64,000 bases of DNA from G963662265 sp963668545 (GTDB lineage: Bacteria > Spirochaetota > Spirochaetia > CADAEX01), in assembly GCA_963668545.1 (NCBI GenBank), contig OY764868.1, positions 2,542,001 to 2,606,000 on the forward strand, given 5' to 3'. Made by a program: the position numbers and the translations under genes. This document shows positions 18,179 through 26,693 of the stretch, one piece after another. The stretch's first letter is position 1; each line of letters starts with the position of its first letter. The notes beneath the pieces were generated by a model, which did no database searches, was not told the DNA's origin, and saw nothing but the letters and a program-made list of their open reading frames with translations.

Positions 18179-18259
18179 GCAGTAACAAATAATACCGGAC
18201 TGAAAACGCTTTAACGTTCATTTGTGATCACTACACAGGATAAACAGAACAGACAGAAA

Positions 18260-18288
18260 TTGATTTCAGCATAAAATCATACTAGAAT
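18260..18288 (+). promoter_or_regulatory. Promoter of the cytidylate kinase-like gene
   Basis: TTGATT (18260-18265), 17 bases, TAGAAT (18283-18288), followed by TAGGGG and the ATG at 18307. Confidence 0.75.
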
Positions 18289-18306
18289 TCCTGTAGGGGT
18301 AAAAAA

Positions 18307-19128
18307 ATGGCTATTATAACTATTTCAAGACAGGAAGGAAGTATCAGCAGTGAAATTGCTTCTGAAATTGCAGCTGATTTCAAGTATCCTTATTATGACA
18401 AAACCATTATAGAAAAAGCGCTTGAAGAAAATTATGGAATTGGCCGGGAAATTTTCAGCAGATATGATGAGAAAAAACCATCACTGTTTGAATCCTATTT
18501 TCATGAATATGACAGGTATCATAATTATCTCAAACTTCATCTGTTTAATGCTGCGGTAGAAAATAAAGGCTGTGTAATCCTCGGAAGAGGGGCTGCATTC
18601 ATGTTCAGAGATATTCCCGGTGTATTCAGAATCAGACTGATTGCATCAGAAGATACAAGAAAAGAAAGGATTGCTGCAATTCATAAATGCGACTTAAAAA
18701 AGGCTGAAAAAATTATCCATCACAGTGATCATGACAGGAACGGTTTCCATAAATTCTTTTACGGAAATTCATGGGATGAATCTTCAAGTTACGACATTGT
18801 GATGAACACTGACAAGCTCACAGACAAGGCTGTTTCAGAAATAATCACTTCAGCTGTAAAAACCTTCATCAGAATTACAGATGTAGCAAACAGTAAAACT
18901 GCTCTAAATACCCTTTATCTGGCGCAGAAAATAAAAAACAAGGTACTTTATACAGACAATATTCCTGTAAACCTCTTCGAGGTTAAAGTATCTGACAGAA
19001 CTGCAATAATTTCAGGGACCGTGGAAGTGGAAAGCCGTATAAAGGAATGTGAGAACAGTATAATGTCGATGGAGGAAATCGCCGGAGTAAACAACAATCT
19101 GATGTTTATCCAGCATAATACATGGTAG
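18307..19128 (+). CDS. Cytidylate kinase-like protein with C-terminal BON-like domain
   Basis: The 273-residue protein begins with MAIITISRQEGSISSEIASE, the P-loop-like start of the cytidylate kinase-like family 2, in which the classic GxGxGK is replaced. FKYPYYDKTIIEKALEE and CVILGRGAAFMFRD are further family blocks. After residue 205 the chain resembles a BON domain (VNLFEVKVSDRTAIISGTVE, ending IAGVNNNLMF). The kinase part may phosphorylate a nucleotide or other small molecule; BON domains bind membranes or ligands. I know no experimentally characterised member of this combination. It has its own promoter and is followed by a hairpin. Confidence 0.75.
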   Translation: MAIITISRQEGSISSEIASEIAADFKYPYYDKTIIEKALEENYGIGREIFSRYDEKKPSLFESYFHEYDRYHNYLKLHLFNAAVENKGCVILGRGAAFMFRDIPGVFRIRLIASEDTRKERIAAIHKCDLKKAEKIIHHSDHDRNGFHKFFYGNSWDESSSYDIVMNTDKLTDKAVSEIITSAVKTFIRITDVANSKTALNTLYLAQKIKNKVLYTDNIPVNLFEVKVSDRTAIISGTVEVESRIKECENSIMSMEEIAGVNNNLMFIQHNTW

Positions 19129-19149
19129 AATGCTCCAGGAGGAGCATTC
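19128..19149 (+). terminator. Hairpin after the cytidylate kinase-like gene
   Basis: GAATGCTCC and GGAGCATTC form a perfect 9-base stem with an AGGA loop, starting in the stop codon. There is no clear T-run, so termination strength is uncertain. Confidence 0.55.
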
Positions 19150-19168
19150 AGTTATCTGTTTAACTGAG

Positions 19169-20272
19169 TTATATTTTTACAAGCCTGTAATCACTGCTTC
19201 CAAGGCCAATTTCCGAGGCATGGTCAATAGTATATCTCCAGTCAGTTTCAGGATGTATTTTTGTAAAAACATCATCACCTGGTTTATATCCCCTTTCATC
19301 CAGAACTGAACCATGAATATGCTTTGAACTGTTGACAAGATCAACACAGGCCTTGTCCAGGGCTACAGGATCGTTTGATGCTGCAATACCTATATCAGGT
19401 ACAACAGGCATATCATTGTTTGAAAAGCAGTCACAGTCAGGAGATACATCAGTTATAAAACTGATATGAAAATGATCCTTTCCCTTCAATGCTGCATATG
19501 CATATTCAGCCATTTTCTCGCACGCTGTCCTAATATTCTCATCCCATCTGAAAAGGGCTGCCTTATACATACACACAGCAACACACTGCCCGCATCCTGT
19601 ACAGAGCTTATAATCAATTTCAGCCTTTTTTCTGCTGTTGAATGTTATGGCACTCTGGGCACATCCTTTTATGCACATGCCGCATGATACACATTTATCT
19701 TCCTTTATGTGAGGCTTTGAAGATGAATGCATCTCAAGCTTTCCACCCCTTGAACCGCACCCCATACCCAGGTTTTTAATTGCCCCGCCGAATCCTGTCA
19801 TTTCGTGCCCCTTGAAATGGCTCACTGAAATAACAATATCACAGTCAGCAATAACAGTACCTATTTTTGCTTTTTTTATATGCTTACTGTTTATTTCAAT
19901 CTCCCTGTAATCTGTTCCTTTGAGACCGTCTGCAATTATAACAGGTACATCTGTAACAGAATATGTGAACCCGTTTTTCTCAGCTGAAACAAGGTGGTCA
20001 ACCGCATTTGCTCTTTTTCCTGTATAGAGAGTGTTTGTATCTGTCAGAAACGGCCTTCCCCCCTTCTTTTTAATAATCTCTGTTAAGACATGAACAAAAT
20101 TCGGTCTTATATAGGCAAGATTGCCCGGTTCTCCGAAATGTATCTTGAGAGCTACAAACCTGTTTTTAAAATCAGTCCTGTCAATCCCCCCTCTCAGCAG
20201 CAGTTTTTCAAATTTATCAAGGATATTGTTGCCGGGGGTTGTTCTCATATCTGTCAGGAAAACTTCACTCAT
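19169..20272 (-). CDS. DUF362 protein with two [4Fe-4S] clusters
   Basis: The 367-residue protein has a DUF362 N-terminal domain (RFVALKIHFGEPGNLAYIRP, ISVSHFKGHEMTGFGGAIKN). From about residue 190 there is a ferredoxin insert with two CxxCxxCxxxC sets: CVSCGMCIKGC and CTGCGQCVAVC. The C-terminal DUF362 part contains VPDIGIAASNDPVALDKACV. The family is common in anaerobes and has no settled function; redox or metallocofactor roles are suspected. The ribosome site GAGGAG is good. A second, ferredoxin-free DUF362 gene lies at 54.4-55.5 kb. Confidence 0.85.
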   Translation of the reverse strand: MSEVFLTDMRTTPGNNILDKFEKLLLRGGIDRTDFKNRFVALKIHFGEPGNLAYIRPNFVHVLTEIIKKKGGRPFLTDTNTLYTGKRANAVDHLVSAEKNGFTYSVTDVPVIIADGLKGTDYREIEINSKHIKKAKIGTVIADCDIVISVSHFKGHEMTGFGGAIKNLGMGCGSRGGKLEMHSSSKPHIKEDKCVSCGMCIKGCAQSAITFNSRKKAEIDYKLCTGCGQCVAVCMYKAALFRWDENIRTACEKMAEYAYAALKGKDHFHISFITDVSPDCDCFSNNDMPVVPDIGIAASNDPVALDKACVDLVNSSKHIHGSVLDERGYKPGDDVFTKIHPETDWRYTIDHASEIGLGSSDYRLVKI

Positions 20273-20426
20273 TATAAACTCCTCAATTTAAAGATCAGGG
20301 TATCCGTCATTATTTGATAATAGAATATATAAAATTAAATATATACCTTAAAAAAGGATTATTCATAATTAATTATAGACACTCTACTGAAAAGTTTCCT
20401 GAAATAATAAATAATTGCTTTTTTTG

Positions 20427-20455
20427 TTGACGTTTTTCTCTGTCTATTATATATT
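20427..20455 (+). promoter_or_regulatory. Promoter of the glutaredoxin gene
   Basis: TTGACG (20427-20432), 17 bases, TATATT (20450-20455), with the ribosome site AGGAG at 20478-20482. Confidence 0.8.
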
Positions 20456-20488
20456 ATATATATAGTTTTTAATATATAGGAGAATAAC

Positions 20489-20719
20489 ATGAGCGTGACA
20501 ATATACAGCACACCTACATGCGGATACTGCAATCTGGCAAAAGATTATTTCAGAAAAAACAATATAAGTTACCAGGACTATAATGTGGCTTCTGATGTGA
20601 GAAAAGCTGAAGAAATGGTAAAGAAATCCGGGCAGATGGGAGTACCTGTAATTGATATAAACGGAAAAATCATTATCGGATTCAATCAGCCGGAAATAGA
20701 AAGAGCTATTCACAGATAG
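20489..20719 (+). CDS. Glutaredoxin-family protein
   Basis: The 76-residue protein is a single thioredoxin-fold domain. The active site STPTCGYCNLAKDYF keeps the CxxC pair, and GVPVIDINGKIIIGF carries the cis-Pro and the following family block. It is of the short NrdH/Grx type used for disulfide reduction in the cytoplasm. The gene stands alone with its own promoter upstream and terminator downstream. The partner could be thioredoxin reductase or ribonucleotide reductase; neither is encoded nearby. Confidence 0.9.
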   Translation: MSVTIYSTPTCGYCNLAKDYFRKNNISYQDYNVASDVRKAEEMVKKSGQMGVPVIDINGKIIIGFNQPEIERAIHR

Positions 20720-20805
20720 GAATTCTCTTTCTGTTTCTGCTTCAGTCAAAGACCGGACTGCAGCAGATAAGACTCCATTAATTTTTTTTCGTTCCTTAAT
20801 GCATT

Positions 20806-20845
20806 AAACAGCTCTGCATTATTTCTGCAGGGCTGTTTTATTTTT
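20806..20845 (+). terminator. Rho-independent terminator
   Basis: A 13-base stem (20806-20818 with 20826-20838, one G-T pair, loop TTATTTC) is followed by a T-rich tail ending near 20845. It serves the glutaredoxin gene and sits just before the convergent end of glpK. Confidence 0.85.
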
Positions 20846-20858
20846 CCGGGCTTTATCC

Positions 20859-22364
20859 CTATTGTTCAGCCTGACTCCACTTAAGCGTCCGTTTAACAGC
20901 TTTTTTCCAGCCGGTATATAGACTTTCCCGTTTATCCTGTTTCATTGAAGGAATAAAACTTCTGTCTTTTTTCCAGATTGATTTAAGTTCATCCGTATTT
21001 TTCCAGAATCCGGTGGCAAGTCCTGCAAGAAAAGCAGCTCCCATTGCTGTTGTTTCAATTGAAACAGGCCTTATTACCTCCCGGTTTATCAGATCACACT
21101 GGAACTGCATAAGAAAATTGTTAAGGGAAGCTCCTCCGTCAACCTTCATTCCTGCAAGATCAATGCCGGAATCCATTTCCATGACAGTAACTACATCAAC
21201 TGATCTGTATGCAATGGATTCAAGGGCAGCCCTTATAATATGGGCCCTTCCCGAGCCTCTTGTAAGCCCCAGTATTGAACCGCATGCTTCCATATCCCAG
21301 TAGGGAGTCCCGAGTCCCTGAAATCCTGAAACAAGGTAAACACCGCCGCTTGATTCCACAGATTCTGCGACTGCTTCGGTTTCGGATGCTGTTTTAATTA
21401 TTCCAAGTTCATCCCTCAGCCACTGAACAACAGCTCCTCCCATGAAAACGCTTCCCTCAAGAGCATAGGTGATTTTCCCGTCAATTCCCCATGCAATAGT
21501 TGTGAGAAGACCGTTCTCTGACTTCACAGGGATTTCCCCTGTGTTCATCAGCATGAAACAGCCTGTACCGTATGTATTTTTCACATCGCCCTTTTCCAGG
21601 CACATCTGCCCGAAAAGAGCTGACTGCTGATCGCCGGCAATTCCTGCTATTTTTATTTCTGTACCGGTTGCAGTTATATCTGTCAGACCATAGACTTCTG
21701 AAGACATTCTGACTTCAGGAAGCATTGAACGGGGAATTGTCAGAATATCAATCAGCTCACTGTCCCACTCAAGAGAATGAATATTGAAAAGCATTGTGCG
21801 TGAAGCATTGGAATAATCAGTAACATGGACCTTTCCTGCTGTCAGTTTCCAGATAAGCCATGTATCTATTGTACCGAAAAGCAGGTCACCTTTTTCTGCT
21901 TTTTCCCTGGCCCCCTCGATATTATCAAGAATCCATTTTATTTTGGTAGCGGAGAAATAGGCATCAAGGACAAGACCTGTTTTATTCTGAATAAGTCCCG
22001 CATATCCATCCTTTTTAAGCTGGTCGCATATTGATGAGGTTCTCCTGCACTGCCAGACAATTGCATTGCATACAGGTTTTCCAGTGTTTCTGTCCCAGAC
22101 AACTGTTGTCTCCCTCTGATTTGTTATACCGAGGGCAGCTATATCTTCGGCAGCAACATTGTTTTCAGATATCACATTATTCATCATTTCCAGCTGAAAA
22201 AGAAATATTTCTTCAGCATCATGTTCAACCCATCCCTTTTCAGGATATATCTGTGTGAATTCCTTCTGGGAAGTTCCCCTGATTACTCCCTGCCTGTCAA
22301 TAAGAAGTGCCCTGCAGCTTGTTGTTCCCTCATCCAGGGATATTATATACTTTTTATTATCCAT
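20859..22364 (-). CDS. glpK: Glycerol kinase
   Basis: The 501-residue FGGY-family kinase has the canonical length and signatures. The N-terminal ATP loop reads YIISLDEGTTSCRALLID. NQRETTVVWDRNTGKP is diagnostic for glycerol kinase. GDQQSALFGQMC and DGGASLNNFLMQFQCDLI contain the catalytic-site and FGGY signatures. It makes glycerol-3-phosphate from glycerol and ATP, feeding the GlpA-like enzyme encoded at 14.9-18.1 kb. It starts 17 bases after the flavin reductase-like gene and is probably co-transcribed with it. No glycerol facilitator gene is visible nearby. Confidence 0.95.
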   Translation of the reverse strand: MDNKKYIISLDEGTTSCRALLIDRQGVIRGTSQKEFTQIYPEKGWVEHDAEEIFLFQLEMMNNVISENNVAAEDIAALGITNQRETTVVWDRNTGKPVCNAIVWQCRRTSSICDQLKKDGYAGLIQNKTGLVLDAYFSATKIKWILDNIEGAREKAEKGDLLFGTIDTWLIWKLTAGKVHVTDYSNASRTMLFNIHSLEWDSELIDILTIPRSMLPEVRMSSEVYGLTDITATGTEIKIAGIAGDQQSALFGQMCLEKGDVKNTYGTGCFMLMNTGEIPVKSENGLLTTIAWGIDGKITYALEGSVFMGGAVVQWLRDELGIIKTASETEAVAESVESSGGVYLVSGFQGLGTPYWDMEACGSILGLTRGSGRAHIIRAALESIAYRSVDVVTVMEMDSGIDLAGMKVDGGASLNNFLMQFQCDLINREVIRPVSIETTAMGAAFLAGLATGFWKNTDELKSIWKKDRSFIPSMKQDKRESLYTGWKKAVKRTLKWSQAEQ

Positions 22365-22381
22365 TTTCCCCCGCTTCAGGG

Positions 22382-22903
22382 TTATGCCCTGTAATAATGT
22401 TCTCCGAAGATTCCCAGTATCTCGCCGAAATAAATTCTGTGAAAATCCCTGTCAGGATATCTTTCAAAGATTGAATCGTCAAGAAAATTATCCGGGTTCA
22501 TATCCTGCCAGTAATTTTTTCTGCATTCAAAAACAAGCTCAGCTTCCTTGAATGAAGGAGCAGCAACAAATTCTGAATTATGAAGTGTCAGCCCTGCTTC
22601 CGCTATTTTATCGGAATCACGTCCTGACTTGCTTCCCAGGACAGTCATTGCATCCTTGTACTGAGGAGGAAGGACAGAAACAGTAAAAGTCTCATACTTC
22701 TCCATAAATTCATATGTATATCTGTGCGGACGTACAACAACCTGGATAAAAGGTTTTCTCCACATTCCCCCGATACTTCCCCAGCCGACTGTCATTGTAT
22801 TTCTGTTTTCCTTATCACCTGATGTCAGAAGGCACCACCTGTTAAGCCAGACATTAATCGCATCCAGTCTCAGATTCGCAAACTCAATTTTACTCTTAGC
22901 CAT
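22382..22903 (-). CDS. Flavin reductase-like FMN-binding split-barrel protein
   Basis: The 173-residue protein matches the flavin reductase-like family: NRWCLLTSGDKENRNTMTVG followed by WGSIGGMWRKPFIQVVVRPH, then EKYETFTVSVLP. These are the FMN-binding turns of the split barrel. It probably reduces flavin with NAD(P)H or acts as an FMN-dependent reductase. It lies directly upstream of glpK with a GGGAG ribosome site. A functional link with glycerol use is not obvious; shared transcription may be the only tie. Confidence 0.8.
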   Translation of the reverse strand: MAKSKIEFANLRLDAINVWLNRWCLLTSGDKENRNTMTVGWGSIGGMWRKPFIQVVVRPHRYTYEFMEKYETFTVSVLPPQYKDAMTVLGSKSGRDSDKIAEAGLTLHNSEFVAAPSFKEAELVFECRKNYWQDMNPDNFLDDSIFERYPDRDFHRIYFGEILGIFGEHYYRA

Positions 22904-23093
22904 TAAAATCTCCCTTCATTTTATTATAAGCCAATCATTTAATGAATAAAAAACTATTCATGGAAATAATCAGATATTTTTATATTCTGTTATATAAACA
23001 GACTTCCTGTTATCAAATCCCGGAAACAATATTCCAGAGATAAATCACTTTTGTTTATTTTTAATACAATTTTTATTTTTTGTGTATATATTA

Positions 23094-24431
23094 CTAGCGC
23101 TTTACCTTAAACAGTGCAAAAAATCCTATAACCAGAACCGCTGCCAGGCAGACGACAACCGACAGCCCGTAGCCGCCTGAAATCTTCTCTGAAATACTGA
23201 AAAGATATGGGCCCACAGCACTTCCGGCAACAATCCATCCCATTGCAAAACCTGTTATCTCTCCAAGGTGCTTTCTTCCGAAAAGCCTTATCCAGGCAAT
23301 GCTGTTCAGTACCCCCCAGCTTCCGCTTGCAATTCCGAGAAAAACGATAAAGCCCCATACAATCAGATTTTTTTCTGCAAGGAATCCCAGAAAAATCAGA
23401 GCAATGGCAGAAGAGACAAGATGGATAAGCATAATATACTTCAGTTTAACACGGTCGCTTATCCATCCGGAAATAAGCCTTGAAATTACAGAAAACACCG
23501 AATACGGCAGAAATATTGCAACTGCGGCTGCGCTGCCCATCCCCTTTACCCCGAAAACAGAAACTATGTGAAAAGTTACTGCAGTATTGTAAAGGGCCCA
23601 TACAGATACTGTGAAAATAGCAATCCAGAAAACAGCTGTTTTCCTTGCCTCCTTGAGTGTTACATCGTTCCCGACAGATTCCTTGATAAAATCTTTTCCT
23701 CCAGTCTTATCCTGATCAGATATTCCATCCGGCTTCATACCGCATATTTCAGGATTATCCCTGTAGAATATCATTATGAAAAACGGAAAAATCATGACAG
23801 CAGCCAAACCCAGTATTCTCCATGCACCTTCCCATCCGAATGAAATTATAAGCCTGTTGAAAGGTTTCGGGGCATATGAAAATCCGAATGAGGTAATAAC
23901 ACCCATCAATGCTGCTGCAAAACCCCTTTTCCTGTCAAACCATTTCATAACCATGTTTCTGGAAACCATGGTGAGGACTCCCTGGCCGAAGAAGCGGAGG
24001 GCAAAAAAACCCGGTGCGATCAGAAGAAAAGAAGCAATGCTGAAAGGGATACCGGTTATAAGACTCAGTTTTGAAGAGAGTATCTTCAGACTGCTCATGT
24101 AGATAAGTACAATCCCCATGAAAACAGAAGAGATAAATGCAGTCACCCTCGCACCATATCTGTCATACTGCTTCCCAGCTTTTGAAAGCAGCATGCTGCT
24201 GGAAAGGGTACCTATCATATATGCAAGGCTCAAATTAAGACGGCTAATATCAAGAGAATCTATAAGCCTGTCAGTAAAAACCGAGACTCCCATTGTCTGT
24301 CCGGGAATACTCATAACAACACCGCTGGCCCCTGCTGCAAGTATTACCCAGCCGTAAAAAAAGGGAATTTTTGAAGGTACAAACGGAAAATTACCCTTCA
24401 AAGCAGGCAGAGTTTTATTATTATTAATCAT
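23094..24431 (-). CDS. MFS transporter, OFA/monocarboxylate-like
   Basis: The 445-residue protein has 12 predicted helices. IPFFYGWVILAAGASGVVMS near the start and GKQYDRYGARVTAFIS after helix 2 are typical of oxalate/formate antiporter-like and monocarboxylate MFS proteins. A long cytoplasmic loop between helices 6 and 7 is rich in charged residues (GMKPDGISDQDKTGGKDFIK). The ribosome site GGGAG precedes ATG 24431. The substrate is probably an organic acid anion, but the sequence alone cannot fix it. It stands as a single gene. Confidence 0.8.
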   Translation of the reverse strand: MINNNKTLPALKGNFPFVPSKIPFFYGWVILAAGASGVVMSIPGQTMGVSVFTDRLIDSLDISRLNLSLAYMIGTLSSSMLLSKAGKQYDRYGARVTAFISSVFMGIVLIYMSSLKILSSKLSLITGIPFSIASFLLIAPGFFALRFFGQGVLTMVSRNMVMKWFDRKRGFAAALMGVITSFGFSYAPKPFNRLIISFGWEGAWRILGLAAVMIFPFFIMIFYRDNPEICGMKPDGISDQDKTGGKDFIKESVGNDVTLKEARKTAVFWIAIFTVSVWALYNTAVTFHIVSVFGVKGMGSAAAVAIFLPYSVFSVISRLISGWISDRVKLKYIMLIHLVSSAIALIFLGFLAEKNLIVWGFIVFLGIASGSWGVLNSIAWIRLFGRKHLGEITGFAMGWIVAGSAVGPYLFSISEKISGGYGLSVVVCLAAVLVIGFFALFKVKR

Positions 24432-24675
24432 TTTATCTCCCGGATAATTGCGCAGCTGTTTTTTTCAAACCTTTATCATGCTTTAAAAGGGACAAAACCT
24501 CACAGATAATTAAAAAAAGCCCATTCAGCATGTTCATGAAACAACAGCCCTGCCTTCAATAAGATAGGCATACTCAATGACTTGAATGATTTTATCAGTT
24601 TAAATATTCTGTTAAATAACAGTAAATTCAGAGAAATTATATATAAAAGATAAAAAGATGAAAAGCAGGGGTGTC

Positions 24676-25251
24676 ATGAATAATCAAATAAAAACAGTAT
24701 GCATTTTTTCAGGATCAAGCAGCGGAAACAGGGAAATATATACCATGGAAGCTTCAAAACTGGGGGGTAAAATATCAGAGAAAGGGCTTTCTCTTGTTTA
24801 CGGCGGGGGAAATATCGGCCTGATGAGAGCTGCAGCACTTGCTGCTCTTGAAGGGGGAGGAGAGGTAACAGGGGTGATACCTGAACTGATAGCAAAAAAG
24901 GTAAGGCCGCTTGAAGGGGTAAAAACAATAACTGTAGAATCAATGCATGAAAGAAAAGCAATGATGTATGATCTGTCAGACGCCTTTATTGCTCTTCCCG
25001 GGGGGACAGGCACTCTTGAGGAACTGATTGAAGTAATTACATGGAACCAGCTAGGATATCACCTGAAGCCTGTAGGGCTCCTCAATACAGCAGGGTACTA
25101 TAATCCCCTTGTTTCAATGCTTGACAAGGCTGTCGATGAGGGGTTTCTAAAAAGGGGTCACAGGGATACTCTGATAATAGAAGAGGATGCGGAAAAACTT
25201 CTTGAACAGGTTTTAATCAGGGAAATCAGATATATTGACAAGCTGGGATAA
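24676..25251 (+). CDS. LOG-family protein (TIGR00730), cytokinin-type phosphoribohydrolase
   Basis: About 191 residues from ATG 24676, preceded by AGGGG; an in-frame ATG at 24658 would add six residues but has no ribosome site. The Rossmann fold starts with TVCIFSGSSSGNREIY. LVYGGGNIGLM and PGGTGTLEELIEV are the LOG signatures, with the Arg and Glu needed for nucleotide 5'-monophosphate cleavage (ERKAMMYDLSDAFIALPGG). LOG enzymes release ribose-5-phosphate from AMP-like substrates; in bacteria the physiological role is usually purine salvage or unknown. Confidence 0.88.
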   Translation: MNNQIKTVCIFSGSSSGNREIYTMEASKLGGKISEKGLSLVYGGGNIGLMRAAALAALEGGGEVTGVIPELIAKKVRPLEGVKTITVESMHERKAMMYDLSDAFIALPGGTGTLEELIEVITWNQLGYHLKPVGLLNTAGYYNPLVSMLDKAVDEGFLKRGHRDTLIIEEDAEKLLEQVLIREIRYIDKLG

Positions 25252-25285
25252 GAAAAAAGGCTCAGGGGATTACAGGATATGATGT

Positions 25286-26065
25286 TTATTCCAGAAGCAT
25301 ATCAAGCTCATCAAGTTCAAGAAGTGTAATGCGTTCTTCATCCTCTGCAGCATACCTTTCTTCAGGATAATTGTACCCCCAGGCCGGCATGAAAAGTTTT
25401 ACATCAGACAACTCAGGTTCTTTTATTATCTTCTCAAGATTAAGATACCTGTCATCCAGAAAAATGATTTCAGGACGTTTTTCAGAACTGCCGCTTTCAG
25501 AATATATATCAGCAAGCTCTCTGAGCGACTCACTTTTATCCATTCCCTTTTCAAGACCTATTATATTTTCATAGTCAAAAGTAATCCCTGCATGATCAAG
25601 AAGCCGTTTGGTAAAGCTCCCGTGTTTTGTTGTCAGTATATAAACTGCATCAAATTTTTCCAGGGCAGCAGGGATAAAGCTGTCAAACCCGGAGAAAAAA
25701 CGGTGCCTTGAAAGCCAGTCCTTTTCATTAATCCTTATCCAGTCTCCCCTCACCTTATCCATGAGGCCTTTGAGTTCATCAAAATTATACTGTGTTGACG
25801 TGAAAATCTGCCTTATCAGAAAATGATAGTTTGATTTAATAAAAGACAGACTGTAATTCTCCTCAATAATTTTAAGGATAGCAATTGACTCAAAACCTGT
25901 GTGAAGAAGCGGCCTGAGTTTTCTGAATTCCCTTATATAACGGGGAGGAATATCATGTTTGGCCCATTCAGGCCACAGAACAGTCCCGGCCAGCCATCCG
26001 GCCCTGGCTGTCTCATCAGCGCTGTCACAGATAACTCCGTCAAAATCAAGTGCAAGTATTCTCAT
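25286..26065 (-). CDS. HAD-like phosphatase
   Basis: About 259 residues from the second of two adjacent ATGs (26065), which is better spaced from AAGGGG. Motif I is LALDFDGVICDSADET; a helical cap follows; YILTTKHGS resembles motif II (T) and IIFLDDRYLNLEK provides the acidic motif IV. The second motif I Asp (DFDGV) is kept, as in phosphatases. No close subfamily is recognised, so the substrate is unknown. It converges on the LOG gene with 34 bases between stops. Confidence 0.75.
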   Translation of the reverse strand: MRILALDFDGVICDSADETARAGWLAGTVLWPEWAKHDIPPRYIREFRKLRPLLHTGFESIAILKIIEENYSLSFIKSNYHFLIRQIFTSTQYNFDELKGLMDKVRGDWIRINEKDWLSRHRFFSGFDSFIPAALEKFDAVYILTTKHGSFTKRLLDHAGITFDYENIIGLEKGMDKSESLRELADIYSESGSSEKRPEIIFLDDRYLNLEKIIKEPELSDVKLFMPAWGYNYPEERYAAEDEERITLLELDELDMLLE

Positions 26066-26172
26066 CATATCCCCTTAAATTATCAGCATGTTTGCTTATG
26101 CAGGAAAAAATATATCAGAATAATAATCCCGGAATATTCATTAATTGTAAAGAAACATTTTCTTTTTCCGTT

Positions 26173-26625
26173 CTACAGCTTCAGGACTTTTTTGAGAACA
26201 GACGGTTCTATTCTGAATGGGGAGCCCTTGCCCTGGTGGAAATGGTGCTCCCGGAACAGGTGCAGAGAAAATGTGGAAAAAAGCAGTTTTTCACCGATTT
26301 CTTCATGAATAATCTCACAGGTTATTTTCCTCTGAAGACCGTCTCCGAAAGGACATGGAAGATGCCCCCTCGCCTCTTCCGTCCTTACCAGCCATTCTCT
26401 GTCTACAGAGACATGCTCTCCAAGCCCTTTCTTCCCTTTTTCTAGAAAATATTCAAGTTTCTCAGCTACCTTATCATAATCAAGATTGTAGTGCCTCATC
26501 AGCTCTTCATCATCTTCAATAATATCTGAAAGAGTTCTTTTATCATCTCCCAGAAAACCTGAAGCTGTAATAATACCTGCTGCCATGTTTTCCTGTGTCT
26601 TTTTATATTCAGGCGACATTTTCAT
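26173..26625 (-). CDS. Conserved-looking hypothetical protein downstream of nqrF
   Basis: The 150-residue soluble protein has no recognised domain. Its first 75 residues are helical and acidic (TLSDIIEDDEELMRHYNLDY). The middle has CPFGDGLQRKITCEIIHEE, with two Cys, and the end has HLFREHHFHQGKGSPFRI, a His-rich stretch that could bind metal. It begins 68 bases after nqrF with a hairpin between them, so it may be the last gene of the nqr transcript with reduced expression. The ribosome site AGGAG is present. Function unknown. Confidence 0.6.
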   Translation of the reverse strand: MKMSPEYKKTQENMAAGIITASGFLGDDKRTLSDIIEDDEELMRHYNLDYDKVAEKLEYFLEKGKKGLGEHVSVDREWLVRTEEARGHLPCPFGDGLQRKITCEIIHEEIGEKLLFSTFSLHLFREHHFHQGKGSPFRIEPSVLKKVLKL

Positions 26626-26655
26626 ACAATTACTCCTGTAAAACTCAACTTTCCG

Positions 26656-26677
26656 GGCCGCATAAAATCTTGCGGCC
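26656..26677. terminator. Hairpin between nqrF and the hypothetical gene
   Basis: GGCCGCA and TGCGGCC form a perfect 7-base GC-rich stem around an 8-base loop. On the minus strand it is not followed by a T-run, so it may be an mRNA stability or attenuation element rather than a full terminator. The plus strand has TTTT after it. Confidence 0.5.
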
Positions 26678-26693
26678 TTTTATCAGTATTTTC

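Noticed and set aside
18200..18245. CRP-like half site (TTTGTGATCAC) between the GlpA-like and kinase-like genes
   Set aside because: Only half of the consensus is present and its position fits neither promoter convincingly.
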